Virus record (IMG/VR): IMGVR_UViG_3300006749_000026
Span: 1-43,346 of that record
Strand: one strand, 5' to 3'
Source: a virus
Length of the DNA stretch: 43,346 nt
Part shown: piece by piece, positions 27,996 to 36,716 of the stretch
Layout of the letters: the number at the start of each line of letters is the position of its first letter
Position numbering within the stretch: the first letter of the stretch is position 1
Made by a program: the position numbers and the translations under genes
Notes under the pieces: generated by a model
Database searches by the model: none
What the model was told of the DNA's origin: nothing
What the model saw: only the letters and a program-made list of their open reading frames with translations

Positions 27996-29894
27996 ATGCC
28001 GCTATCAAAACTAAATTTTAAGCCTGGAATAAATAAGGAAGAAACCGATTACGCAAACGAAGGCGGTTGGGTTGATGGCGATAAAATTAGATTTAGAAAG
28101 GGCCGCGTAGAAAAAATAGGTGGTTGGGAAAAACTTTCATCTGATACTATTGTTGGATCTGTAAGAGGATTACATTCTTGGATTTCTTTAGGCGGTAGCA
28201 AATACCTTGGTTTAGGAACTACAAATAAATACTACATAGAAGAGGGTAATGCCTACAACGACATCACACCCATAAGAAAAACCACTACAAATGCAGCAAC
28301 TTTTGCAGCAACAAACGGATCCTCTACACTGACAGTTACAGATGCTAGTCATGGTGCAGTGTCTGGTGATTTCGTAACTTTTTCAAGCGCTGTTAGTTTA
28401 GGCGGTAATGTTATAGCTGCGGTGTTAAACCAAGAATATCAAATAAATTTAGTGACAGGTACAAACACTTATGAGATAACAGCTAAAGACACTAGCGGTT
28501 CCACAGTAACAGCAAATTCAAGTGACTCTGGTAATGGTGGATCTTCAACAGACGCAGTGTATCAAATTAATTCTGGACTAGATTTTTATGTACGATCAAC
28601 AGGTTGGGGTGTTGGCACTTGGGGTGCAGGCGGGTGGGGTTCGTCAACTGCGCTTTCAAACGCAAACCAGCTGCGCTTATGGACACATGATAATTATGGT
28701 GAAGATTTAATTATTAACCCTAGAGGTGGTGGTATTTACAGGTGGGTTGAAAATGATGGTTTATCAACAAGAGCAACAGAACTAGCCACTACAAGTGGTG
28801 CTAATTTAGTGCCAACACAAGCATTACAAGTTATTACATCTGAAACCGATAGACATTTAATTGTGTTAGGAGCAGATCCTATTAATGATGCTGGAACAGC
28901 AAGAACAGGAACTATAGATCCAATGCTTGTTGCATTTAGTGATCAAGAAAACCCATTGCAATTTGAGCCGTTATCAACAAATACAGCTGGCTCATTAAGA
29001 TTATCTTCTGGCTCTTCTATAGTAGGAGGCATTAAAGCCAGGCAAGAAGTTTTAATATGGACAGATACATCTTTGTATTCAATGAATTTTATTGGCCCAC
29101 CATTAACCTTCGCAATTAATTTAATTAATGAGGGCGCTGGCCTTATCGGTCCTAAAGCTATTTGTAATTCACCAAAAGGTGTTTATTACATGTCCAAAAG
29201 CGGTTTCTACTTTTATAACGGATCGGTACAACAAATACCTTGCAGCGTGCAAGATTATGTTTTTTCAGATCTTGACGAGTCACAGGCCTATAAGTGTTTT
29301 GCTGGACTTAACGAAGAGTTCTCAGAAGTATGGTTCTTTTATCCTTCGGTGACAGACAATACACGAGAAATATCCAGGTATGCAATTTTCAATTACGAAG
29401 AGGGATCCTGGAGCATAGGATCTTTAGAAAGATACAGCTGGCTTGCAGCTGGTGTATTGGATAGGCCTTTAGCAGCTGGCGAGTCTGATTCAGCACAATA
29501 TATATATGAGCACGAAAAAGGATTTAACAACGATCAAAGTGCTATGGATGGAGTTTTTGTAGAATCTGCTGATATAGATATTGCAGATGGCGACAGATAT
29601 GTTTTCTTAAAAAGAATTTTACCAGATATTTTATTTGTAAATGATGCAGGCACAAGCCAAGATCCTGCTATCAATGTAGTAGTTAAAAGAAGAGACTTTA
29701 GTAATCAAACCTTATCTACAGACTCAACCACACAAATTACACCTAGTTCTACTTTTGGCTCTTTGCGATCTCGCGCTAGGCAGTTTGTTTTACGTTTTGA
29801 GTCAGACGATGATAATACCGAAGATGATAAGAAAAATTACAAGTGGAGGCTTGGTAGTACAAGAGTAGAGATTCAACCATCTGGGCGTAGATAA
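27996..29894 (+). CDS. Tail nozzle/stabilisation protein (P22 gp10-like)
   Basis: 632 residues. NFKPGINKEETDYANEGGWV at the N-terminus, then DGDKIRFRKGRVEKIGGWEK, a hallmark of the P22 gp10 / T7 gp12-like tail tube and stabilisation family. Many short beta repeats follow (YLGLGTTNKYY, GWGVGTWGAGGWGS, VLIWTDTSLYSMNFIG, SRYAIFNYEEGSWSIGSL), fitting a beta-propeller plan. It likely closes the tail nozzle and anchors the fibre. No enzymatic site. Confidence 0.88.
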   Translation: MPLSKLNFKPGINKEETDYANEGGWVDGDKIRFRKGRVEKIGGWEKLSSDTIVGSVRGLHSWISLGGSKYLGLGTTNKYYIEEGNAYNDITPIRKTTTNAATFAATNGSSTLTVTDASHGAVSGDFVTFSSAVSLGGNVIAAVLNQEYQINLVTGTNTYEITAKDTSGSTVTANSSDSGNGGSSTDAVYQINSGLDFYVRSTGWGVGTWGAGGWGSSTALSNANQLRLWTHDNYGEDLIINPRGGGIYRWVENDGLSTRATELATTSGANLVPTQALQVITSETDRHLIVLGADPINDAGTARTGTIDPMLVAFSDQENPLQFEPLSTNTAGSLRLSSGSSIVGGIKARQEVLIWTDTSLYSMNFIGPPLTFAINLINEGAGLIGPKAICNSPKGVYYMSKSGFYFYNGSVQQIPCSVQDYVFSDLDESQAYKCFAGLNEEFSEVWFFYPSVTDNTREISRYAIFNYEEGSWSIGSLERYSWLAAGVLDRPLAAGESDSAQYIYEHEKGFNNDQSAMDGVFVESADIDIADGDRYVFLKRILPDILFVNDAGTSQDPAINVVVKRRDFSNQTLSTDSTTQITPSSTFGSLRSRARQFVLRFESDDDNTEDDKKNYKWRLGSTRVEIQPSGRR

Positions 29895-30205
29895 TGAGCA
29901 AATTACTTCCAACTCAGTTGCCGCTTGCTGTAGGTGAAAATATTACAGCTGATACTTTTAATCGTTTGATAAGAATTTTAGAAATAAATTTAGGATCAGT
30001 AGATCCAGACATCGTAAAATCTTTTAACTCCACAGACCTTAGCGAATTGCAATTTGCTACAGGAGCCATTATATTTAACACAACGACAGAGGTTCACCAA
30101 GCCTTTGATGGAACGCAGTTTAGAAACCTGTATGAGCATCAAACTTACTTGACTGGACTCTCTGCAACAACAAGTATAGGAGCAGTGACAGTAAGTACAC
30201 CATGA
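29894..30205 (+). CDS. Small tail structural protein
   Basis: 103 residues starting at TAATG of the nozzle gene. LPLAVGENITADTFNRLIRI and LQFATGAIIFNTTTEVHQAF suggest a beta-rich tail-associated piece, and the final TSIGAVTVSTP echoes the T-x-G-x-V-x-V repeats of the protein at 144-935. That similarity hints at a shared attachment or fibre motif. Overlaps the next gene by ATGA. Confidence 0.72.
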   Translation: MSKLLPTQLPLAVGENITADTFNRLIRILEINLGSVDPDIVKSFNSTDLSELQFATGAIIFNTTTEVHQAFDGTQFRNLYEHQTYLTGLSATTSIGAVTVSTP

Positions 30206-31986
30206 ACGAATTAGAAAACAGTTTAAGAAAAGTATATGGCTTGCAAGAAGGCGGTCCAATAGCTACTGCCTCGACATTTTTACAAAGAGCTCAAGAGCAA
30301 CCAGAACTGCAAAACACACCTGATTTTCAAGTAGCAAAAGCTATGACAGAAATGCCACCACAAGACATGATGCAAAGAGGTGCTGTTTCAGAAGAAGAAG
30401 TCGATATGTTATTAGATGATGCAGCTAAGGACATGACCGAAGAAGAAAAACAAATACTTGAAGATCTATTAGAACGCGGAGCTGCAATACAAGAATCACC
30501 TTTAGCAGCTGAGGTACAAGAGCTGAAACAATACGGCGAAGGTCCAGATACCGAGCTTGCACATTTACAGCCTGGAGAAATGGTTATACCACCAGAGTTT
30601 TTAGAAGATGAAAAGTTTGAATCAGCGTTAGCTAAAAAGTTTGACGAATTTGATATAAACCCAGAACAAGCGATAGTAGGTTCGGGTATTGCTAGTTTGA
30701 ATCCAATTACTGGTTTAGAACAATTTGGGTTCTTCAAAAAAATTGGTAAGGCCCTTAAAAAAGTAGTTAAAAAGGTAGCACCTATAGCTGGACCACTAGC
30801 TAACTTTATTCCAGGAGTCGGCCCAGTATTAGCTGGAGCAATCGGAGCTGCAACCAATGTAGCAGCAGGTAAAGGACTTAAAGGCGCAGTATCTGGAGCA
30901 CTTGGCGGTTATGGTGCTGGTAAATTATTCAGTGGCGTGGGCAGTTTAGGTACAGTCGGCGGCAAAACAGTAGGAGCTGGTAACTTTGGTGGCCTTGGTG
31001 GATTAGATAAGTTTAGAGCTTTAGGCAGTGGTTTAAAATCTGGCAACTTAGCAAGCACATTCTTTAACCCAGCTACTGGTGATAAAGGTATATTTGGTGG
31101 AAGTATTGGTCCATCAATAAGAAGCGGTTTAGGTAGCTTAACTGGTTTTGGTCAAACACCAGGACAACAAACTTATGATACTGGTGATGTTATTGGTACT
31201 TTAGACGGCACACCAGTAACAAGAGCAGATCTTGCAAATATGACACCAGATCAAATAGGTGCAATGCAAATGACACAAGCTGCTGTCAACGATAAATCTT
31301 TAATGCAAAGACTAAGTGCTATGTTCTTACCACAAAGCGTTGAGGACGCACTGGGCACAGGCCCAGGTGGTGGTGGCTTCTTCGGCGGAGGCGGAGGCGG
31401 AGGTTTCGGTGACGCACTTAAGATGGGCGGCATAGGAGCTTTAGCTGCTGGTTTAGGTAAGTTAGCTTACGAAGATGCAAAAAAACAAAAAGGCGTACCT
31501 TTGACTCCATTAACAACCATGAGTCCTACAGGCAGATATAACATAGAAGCTGAAATAGCCAGAAGAATGGGACAAGAAGCTCCGAATCCTGTAGAGTTCG
31601 GTTTATTACCCGAAGGCACATTACCAGAGTTATCTGGTGGAAAGCCAGCAGGTATGATGTATGGCGGTCCTGTAATGGCTTACGCCGAAGGTGGAGCTGT
31701 ACAAATGCAAGAAGGTGGTGAAATGGATCCGAGCATGTTTCCTAGAATGGACGGTGATATAAACGGTCCAGGCACAGAAACCAGTGATGATATACCAGCT
31801 ATGTTAAGCGATGGTGAATTTGTGATGACAGGACAAGCTGTAAGAGGCGCAGGAACTTATGAAATGAAGTCTGAGCCTGGTGGTATCATAAGTCTGGTTC
31901 CGTCTTTAGAAGAGAACAGAGAGCGTGGTATGGATCTTATGTATCAAATGATGGATACCTTCGCCTCACAAGCTAAGGTTAATTAA
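30202..31986 (+). CDS. Internal virion/ejection protein with Gly-rich hydrophobic core
   Basis: 594 residues. Acidic helical first third (SEEEVDMLLDDAAKDMTEEE), then LAHLQPGEMVIPPEFLEDEK, a basic amphipathic stretch (KKIGKALKKVVKKVAPIAGP) and a Gly/Ala-rich hydrophobic region (VGPVLAGAIGAATNVAAGKG) suited to membrane entry. A Gly run and SDGEFVMTGQAVRGAG near the C-terminus follow; the latter motif recurs in phage ejection and tape-measure-like proteins. No lytic domain is recognised. Position after nozzle genes suits a DNA-ejection protein. Confidence 0.78.
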   Translation: MNELENSLRKVYGLQEGGPIATASTFLQRAQEQPELQNTPDFQVAKAMTEMPPQDMMQRGAVSEEEVDMLLDDAAKDMTEEEKQILEDLLERGAAIQESPLAAEVQELKQYGEGPDTELAHLQPGEMVIPPEFLEDEKFESALAKKFDEFDINPEQAIVGSGIASLNPITGLEQFGFFKKIGKALKKVVKKVAPIAGPLANFIPGVGPVLAGAIGAATNVAAGKGLKGAVSGALGGYGAGKLFSGVGSLGTVGGKTVGAGNFGGLGGLDKFRALGSGLKSGNLASTFFNPATGDKGIFGGSIGPSIRSGLGSLTGFGQTPGQQTYDTGDVIGTLDGTPVTRADLANMTPDQIGAMQMTQAAVNDKSLMQRLSAMFLPQSVEDALGTGPGGGGFFGGGGGGGFGDALKMGGIGALAAGLGKLAYEDAKKQKGVPLTPLTTMSPTGRYNIEAEIARRMGQEAPNPVEFGLLPEGTLPELSGGKPAGMMYGGPVMAYAEGGAVQMQEGGEMDPSMFPRMDGDINGPGTETSDDIPAMLSDGEFVMTGQAVRGAGTYEMKSEPGGIISLVPSLEENRERGMDLMYQMMDTFASQAKVN

Positions 31987-31987
31987 T

Positions 31988-34900
31988 ATGAGTTTTTTAA
32001 AAAGAGCGATAAGTAAAGCTAAAGGTAGACTTGGTCCTCCATTACCTATTCGTGGCGGCAAACCGATATTAAATAAAGGACCAGGATCTGGTCCTATGCC
32101 AATAAGACCACCAATGCCAATTTCAATCGGCAGACCACCCTCTATTGGCAGACCTATAAACATTGGTAGACCAGTAGCACCTCCAGGCGGCATACGGCCC
32201 TTACCAATAAGACCACCGAGTATAGGAGGTCCAGGTGGTGGTATGGTTAGACCTTTACCTGTAGGTCCAGGAATACCATTCACACCACCAAATGAAAGAC
32301 CTATGCCCATAAATGTTCCTGGTGGTGGCGGTATTGATTATGGTGGTGGCGAAGGACCTCCGTTATTACCTGTACAACCTCCAGCTGTTGGAATACTCAA
32401 GCCTGGAGGTTTTCAAAAACTTTTGCCGCCAACACCAGAGGAACAAGCAAGAATGGATGCAGCTGCTGCAAGCAGAGCGGAGCGAGATAAATTGAGACAA
32501 CAAAGACAAGCTGGTAGTAGTGCTTTTCGTGAAGCCTTCCCAGACGCACCACAGATGCCTCAAATGCAAACTGCGGATATGCAACCTTATAAAGATCCTT
32601 TTACGGGAGAAATGAAAGTAGGCTCCTCAACGCAAGCTGGATATTTGAGTAGACTTAAAAAATATCTTGATGAAAACCCAGCAGCTATGGAGAGTTATAC
32701 TCAAAATGTTCTAGCTTTTAATCCACCACCAAGCGATCAAGGCCCAGTATTGGGCAAACCAGGGCGAGGCAGGCCTACTCCTCCAATATCAATCGGCGGG
32801 CCAGGCGGAGGTATAACTTCTATAGGTAATCCAGGCGATGATAGGATTAGACCTTTACCAGTTGGCCCAGGGATACCTTTTGATCCTACAAAGCCTTTAG
32901 GCCCAGGTGATCCTGGTTATATAGACACTGGTAGCTTATTACCAAAACTACCAGGTGGACCTAACGCACCTAAACCAGTGGGACTACCAGACTTTGGCTT
33001 TGGCCCAGGCATTAGACCTACAGAAATATTTGATGAACAGGGTAATATTGTTGTTGGCTCTGGAGGCGTAACGCCGCCTGTAGATGAATTTGGTAGACAA
33101 GGAAAACTAGGCTCTAGTCGTGAAGGACTTGTAATAAGTGATGAAGCTCGTAGGCTTGCTGAGATATATGCACCAGACAAAATGAATTTCCAAGGTGGTC
33201 CTGGTAAATTTAATCCAGAGGCTGTGCGTCAAAGCACATTAGAGAATATACAACTGACACTTGATGCTGGTGAAGGAGAGGCTGGTGTGCAACAATTATT
33301 TTCCAATACAGTACAACCTTTTCAAAGTCCATTTAACACGGAAGGACAACAGATTACAGTACCACCCGTAGCTGATATAGCACCAGATCCAGTGGCTACA
33401 CCTGCGCCAGTGATACCACCAGCGCCAGTGACACCACCTGCATCTACAACCGTTGCAGCTAATCAACCTACAGAAACACCAGTTACAGATCCTGCACCTG
33501 TGGTAGAACCAAGTCCTACACAAACAACAGCTGCACCACAAGTTTCTGGAGAAACACCATTCGCAGCAGGTGTAACTCAAATTCAATCTGGTTTAGATCC
33601 ATTAACCGAGCAATTATTATTCGGTCTTGGTGGACAAGGTGGATTTATACCTGGAGCCATGAGAGCCGCTGAGAAGGTTTTTTACGACGACCAAGGCCAA
33701 CCAGTTGTGATAGATGAACAAGTTGCAGGATTCAGTCCAGATCAGCTTGCAGCCATGCAATTGCAAAGACAATCTATAGGTATGCAACAACCTTACCTAG
33801 ATCAAGCAGCACAATCATATTTTAGTGGTTTAGGCGCTTTACAAAGCGGTGTCGGTGAATCACTTGGTACAGCAGCACAAGGCGTAGAAGATATAGCAAG
33901 AGGAGTTGGAGAGTCCAGAGCAATGCGAGAGGCTGGATTACGAGGCCTAGTAGGATCTTTGGATGAAGCTAGAGGCTTATCAAGAGGTGCTACCGATGAA
34001 TTTGGTAGAAGAATATCTGGCGTAGAAACAGGATCTGAAAGAGCTGCAAGACAATTTGCTAGAGGTCTTGGCAGATCTCAGTTTGGTTTAGAGCAAGGTG
34101 TGGATCAATTTGGTAGAAGATTATCAGATGTAGAGGGCCTACAAAGAGGAGCTACAGGACAGTTTGGCGCAAGAACAGCAGGTATTGCTGGCAGAGGCAT
34201 GTCAGATGTTGGTAGGTTTGAACAAGGTTTAAGAGATCCAGAAAGTTTACTCAGAGGCACAGTAGGTGGTTATGACCAAGGAATGACCGAACAATTCTAT
34301 AATCCCTACGAGGATAGAGTAGTTCAACAAACCATAGAAGATATTATGGAGCAAGGCGCTAAATCAGATATTGGTGCGCGAGCTGGAGATATAGCAAGAG
34401 GCGGTGAGTCAGCCTTTGGTTCCAGAGCTCGTTTAGGTGCTGGAGAGCGAACAGAGGCTCTTGGTAGAGGCTTGGCAGAAGCTCTTGGTGGTATTAGGTC
34501 AAGTGGTTTCCAAAGAGCACAGCAAGCAGGTATGAGCGAATTTGCAAGACAAAGACAAGCAGAACGAGCAGCTGCCTCTGGTTTATCAGATCTAGCAAGT
34601 CAAAGACTAGGAGCAGGTCAAAACTTATCTAGCATGCTTGCTAACTTATCTGGACAACAATTAGGAGCGCAACAAGCCTTAGCTAGTGGTTTAGGATCAT
34701 TAGCAGGACAAAGATTGGGCGCAGGTCAAAATTTAGCACAATTCCAAAGAGGAACCGCAGGACAACAGCTGGCCTCACAACAAGCATTACAAAGCATGCT
34801 AAGAGGTACTTCTGCTGAAAGATTAGCAGCACAACAAAACTTAGGATCTACATTAGCTGGCTTAGGTACGACACAACAACAAGCACTATCACAAGCAGGA

Positions 34901-35320
34901 CAACAAGCATTAGCAGGACAACAAGCTCTTGGCGGTGCTAGAACTGGATTAGCTGGTATGCAAATGGGTGCTGGCCAAGCATTACAACAAGGTCAGTTTG
35001 GTTTAGGATCTAGCTTACAAGGTTTAGGAGCTCAAGCAGCAGGAGCATCTGCCTCTGATATAGCTGCTTTATATGGCATGGGTTCACAACAGCAGGGACA
35101 AGCACAACAAATGTTAGATGCACAACGTAGAAACATGCAACAAAGACAAATGACACCGTTGCTACAATATCAAGCTCTGGCACCATTCATTAGTATGGCA
35201 CCAGCTGGTCAGTTCCAAACAACTACACAATTTGCACCAAGGCCTAGCGCTATGCAAACTGGCATTGGTACAGGCCTATCAGCTTTTGGAGCGTTGGGTA
35301 ATTTATATGGTGGGAGCTAA
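31988..35320 (+). CDS. Large Pro/Gly-rich then Gln/Ala/Gly-rich ejection-type protein
   Basis: 1110 residues. Residues 1-110 and patches to ~340 are Pro/Gly-rich (RPPMPISIGRPPSIGRPINI), flexible or collagen-like. A Pro/Thr linker (~450-520) precedes FSPDQLAAMQLQRQSIGMQQ, then a long helical part with repeats such as LGSLAGQRLGAGQNL and GQQLASQQALQSMLRG. Such proteins in podovirus-like genomes follow the nozzle and are probably packaged in the head for ejection. Low complexity limits homology claims. No catalytic motif seen. Ends in TAATG with the next gene. Confidence 0.75.
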   Translation: MSFLKRAISKAKGRLGPPLPIRGGKPILNKGPGSGPMPIRPPMPISIGRPPSIGRPINIGRPVAPPGGIRPLPIRPPSIGGPGGGMVRPLPVGPGIPFTPPNERPMPINVPGGGGIDYGGGEGPPLLPVQPPAVGILKPGGFQKLLPPTPEEQARMDAAAASRAERDKLRQQRQAGSSAFREAFPDAPQMPQMQTADMQPYKDPFTGEMKVGSSTQAGYLSRLKKYLDENPAAMESYTQNVLAFNPPPSDQGPVLGKPGRGRPTPPISIGGPGGGITSIGNPGDDRIRPLPVGPGIPFDPTKPLGPGDPGYIDTGSLLPKLPGGPNAPKPVGLPDFGFGPGIRPTEIFDEQGNIVVGSGGVTPPVDEFGRQGKLGSSREGLVISDEARRLAEIYAPDKMNFQGGPGKFNPEAVRQSTLENIQLTLDAGEGEAGVQQLFSNTVQPFQSPFNTEGQQITVPPVADIAPDPVATPAPVIPPAPVTPPASTTVAANQPTETPVTDPAPVVEPSPTQTTAAPQVSGETPFAAGVTQIQSGLDPLTEQLLFGLGGQGGFIPGAMRAAEKVFYDDQGQPVVIDEQVAGFSPDQLAAMQLQRQSIGMQQPYLDQAAQSYFSGLGALQSGVGESLGTAAQGVEDIARGVGESRAMREAGLRGLVGSLDEARGLSRGATDEFGRRISGVETGSERAARQFARGLGRSQFGLEQGVDQFGRRLSDVEGLQRGATGQFGARTAGIAGRGMSDVGRFEQGLRDPESLLRGTVGGYDQGMTEQFYNPYEDRVVQQTIEDIMEQGAKSDIGARAGDIARGGESAFGSRARLGAGERTEALGRGLAEALGGIRSSGFQRAQQAGMSEFARQRQAERAAASGLSDLASQRLGAGQNLSSMLANLSGQQLGAQQALASGLGSLAGQRLGAGQNLAQFQRGTAGQQLASQQALQSMLRGTSAERLAAQQNLGSTLAGLGTTQQQALSQAGQQALAGQQALGGARTGLAGMQMGAGQALQQGQFGLGSSLQGLGAQAAGASASDIAALYGMGSQQQGQAQQMLDAQRRNMQQRQMTPLLQYQALAPFISMAPAGQFQTTTQFAPRPSAMQTGIGTGLSAFGALGNLYGGS

Positions 35321-36108
35321 TGGCGATAACAAGAGCACAGATACCAGAACAAATTGATGTTTTTAATGAGGGTGGTGATGTTACATCATCATTAACACCA
35401 GAAGATATTATTGCTTTGTATGGAGCACAACAAAGTGCGCCAACAACTGCTGAGGATATACAGGCCCAGGCAAAACAAATAGCTGGTCTTTTTCCACAAA
35501 CGAAAAAACAAAATATTTATGATTTAGCTTCAGCTGTCGGCGCTGGATTAGTTGGAGCTGCCTCAGATCCGCGTGGATTAGGTGCTGGCCTTACTGCTGG
35601 GTTTCAATCATTCAATGAAAGAGCAAAAAAAATACAAGCAGAAAAAGATAAAATTAGACAAGAAATTGCTTTGTTAGCTTATAAACAAGTTGAGGCAAAA
35701 AGAAAAGAACAACTAGATACATCTAACGAAGTATTAAAAATGCAGTTTAAAGCAGCTTTGGAGGGCAAAGGCAATATGTTTTCAGATGGCACTACACAAG
35801 GCGCAGCTTTGAATTATATTTTATCTGCGGAAGCAAATCCTGCTCTAAAAGATACGCCAGAATATAAAATAGCAGTTGCTTTAGTAGAACAGAAAAAAAC
35901 AACTTTTAGAACAACAGAAACGGGAACAATACCTGTTGAAGTGCCTGGTTTAAATATTGAAGAAATATTAGGACCACAAGACACACCAGTTCCCCCCACA
36001 ATAGATATTGGTGAAACAACTTGGACTTTTACACAAAGAAGAGATCAAAATGGTGATCCTATTTATACAGATGGCGAAACAGAAAAAGTAATAAAACCAA
36101 AAACATGA
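35320..36108 (+). CDS. Internal virion protein, helical
   Basis: 262 residues. N-terminal IPEQIDVFNEGGDVTSSLTP and IIALYGAQQ, a Gly/Ala hydrophobic stretch (LASAVGAGLVGAASDPRGLG), then a Lys/Glu coiled coil (RAKKIQAEKDKIRQEIALLA) and a beta C-terminus. This combination resembles ejection-apparatus proteins. It is joined to neighbours by TAATG and ATGA overlaps. No lytic domain. Function inferred from location. Confidence 0.74.
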   Translation: MAITRAQIPEQIDVFNEGGDVTSSLTPEDIIALYGAQQSAPTTAEDIQAQAKQIAGLFPQTKKQNIYDLASAVGAGLVGAASDPRGLGAGLTAGFQSFNERAKKIQAEKDKIRQEIALLAYKQVEAKRKEQLDTSNEVLKMQFKAALEGKGNMFSDGTTQGAALNYILSAEANPALKDTPEYKIAVALVEQKKTTFRTTETGTIPVEVPGLNIEEILGPQDTPVPPTIDIGETTWTFTQRRDQNGDPIYTDGETEKVIKPKT

Positions 36109-36716
36109 CACAAGAAACAGAATACATATTATCTGATCCAATGGAAGTACCACCTCCGCCTATACTACCTGGCACAGAAGTTTCTAAAGATCCTTTTACT
36201 GAGGCTCAAAAAAAACAAGCAGGATTTGCTCTGCGTATGGAAAGCTCGTTAAAACAGCTTGAGGCTTTGGAAAATGCAGGGTTTAATCCAGTCAACTTTC
36301 GTGATTTTTTTGTAAACAATATAATACCTTTTACACCAGAATTTATTGATAATTTTTTAAGTAGTGCTGAATATAAACAATATCAAAGAGCAAGATTAGA
36401 TTTTGCGACCGCACAGTTAAGACAAGAAACTGGTGCTCAAATAAATGCAGGTGAAATTGTGTGGATAGACAAAACTTATTTTCCAGAATTTGGCGATGAC
36501 CAACAAACTATTTTAGATAAAAGACAAGCGAGAAGAGATGCGCTGGCTGCTATGAAAGGACAGGCTGGCAAAGCATACGACAGAACAAAAAAAACAATGA
36601 TGGAAAGTGGCACTGGTTATGAAGAAGAAGAGGCATTGAATGAATTAATAAAAAGAGCTGAAAACGATCAAGAGCTAAAACAAAGATTAATTGAAAAAGG
36701 TTTGATTGATGAGTGA
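36105..36716 (+). CDS. Internal virion protein, helical
   Basis: 203 residues. Pro-rich beginning (SDPMEVPPPPILPG), then helices: QKKQAGFALRMESSLKQLEA, YKQYQRARLDFATAQLRQET and GAQINAGEIVWIDKTYFPEFG. I recall this pattern (FATAQLRQETGAQI...E..WI...YFP..GD) in phage structural proteins near ejection genes. It overlaps the following gene by 8 nt. Probably part of the ejectosome. Confidence 0.78.
   Translation: MTQETEYILSDPMEVPPPPILPGTEVSKDPFTEAQKKQAGFALRMESSLKQLEALENAGFNPVNFRDFFVNNIIPFTPEFIDNFLSSAEYKQYQRARLDFATAQLRQETGAQINAGEIVWIDKTYFPEFGDDQQTILDKRQARRDALAAMKGQAGKAYDRTKKTMMESGTGYEEEEALNELIKRAENDQELKQRLIEKGLIDE

Noticed and set aside
33296-33586. Minus-strand Cys/Trp-rich frame
   Set aside because: It is the antisense shadow of the Pro/Ala-rich linker of the large ejection-type gene; no ribosome site or context.
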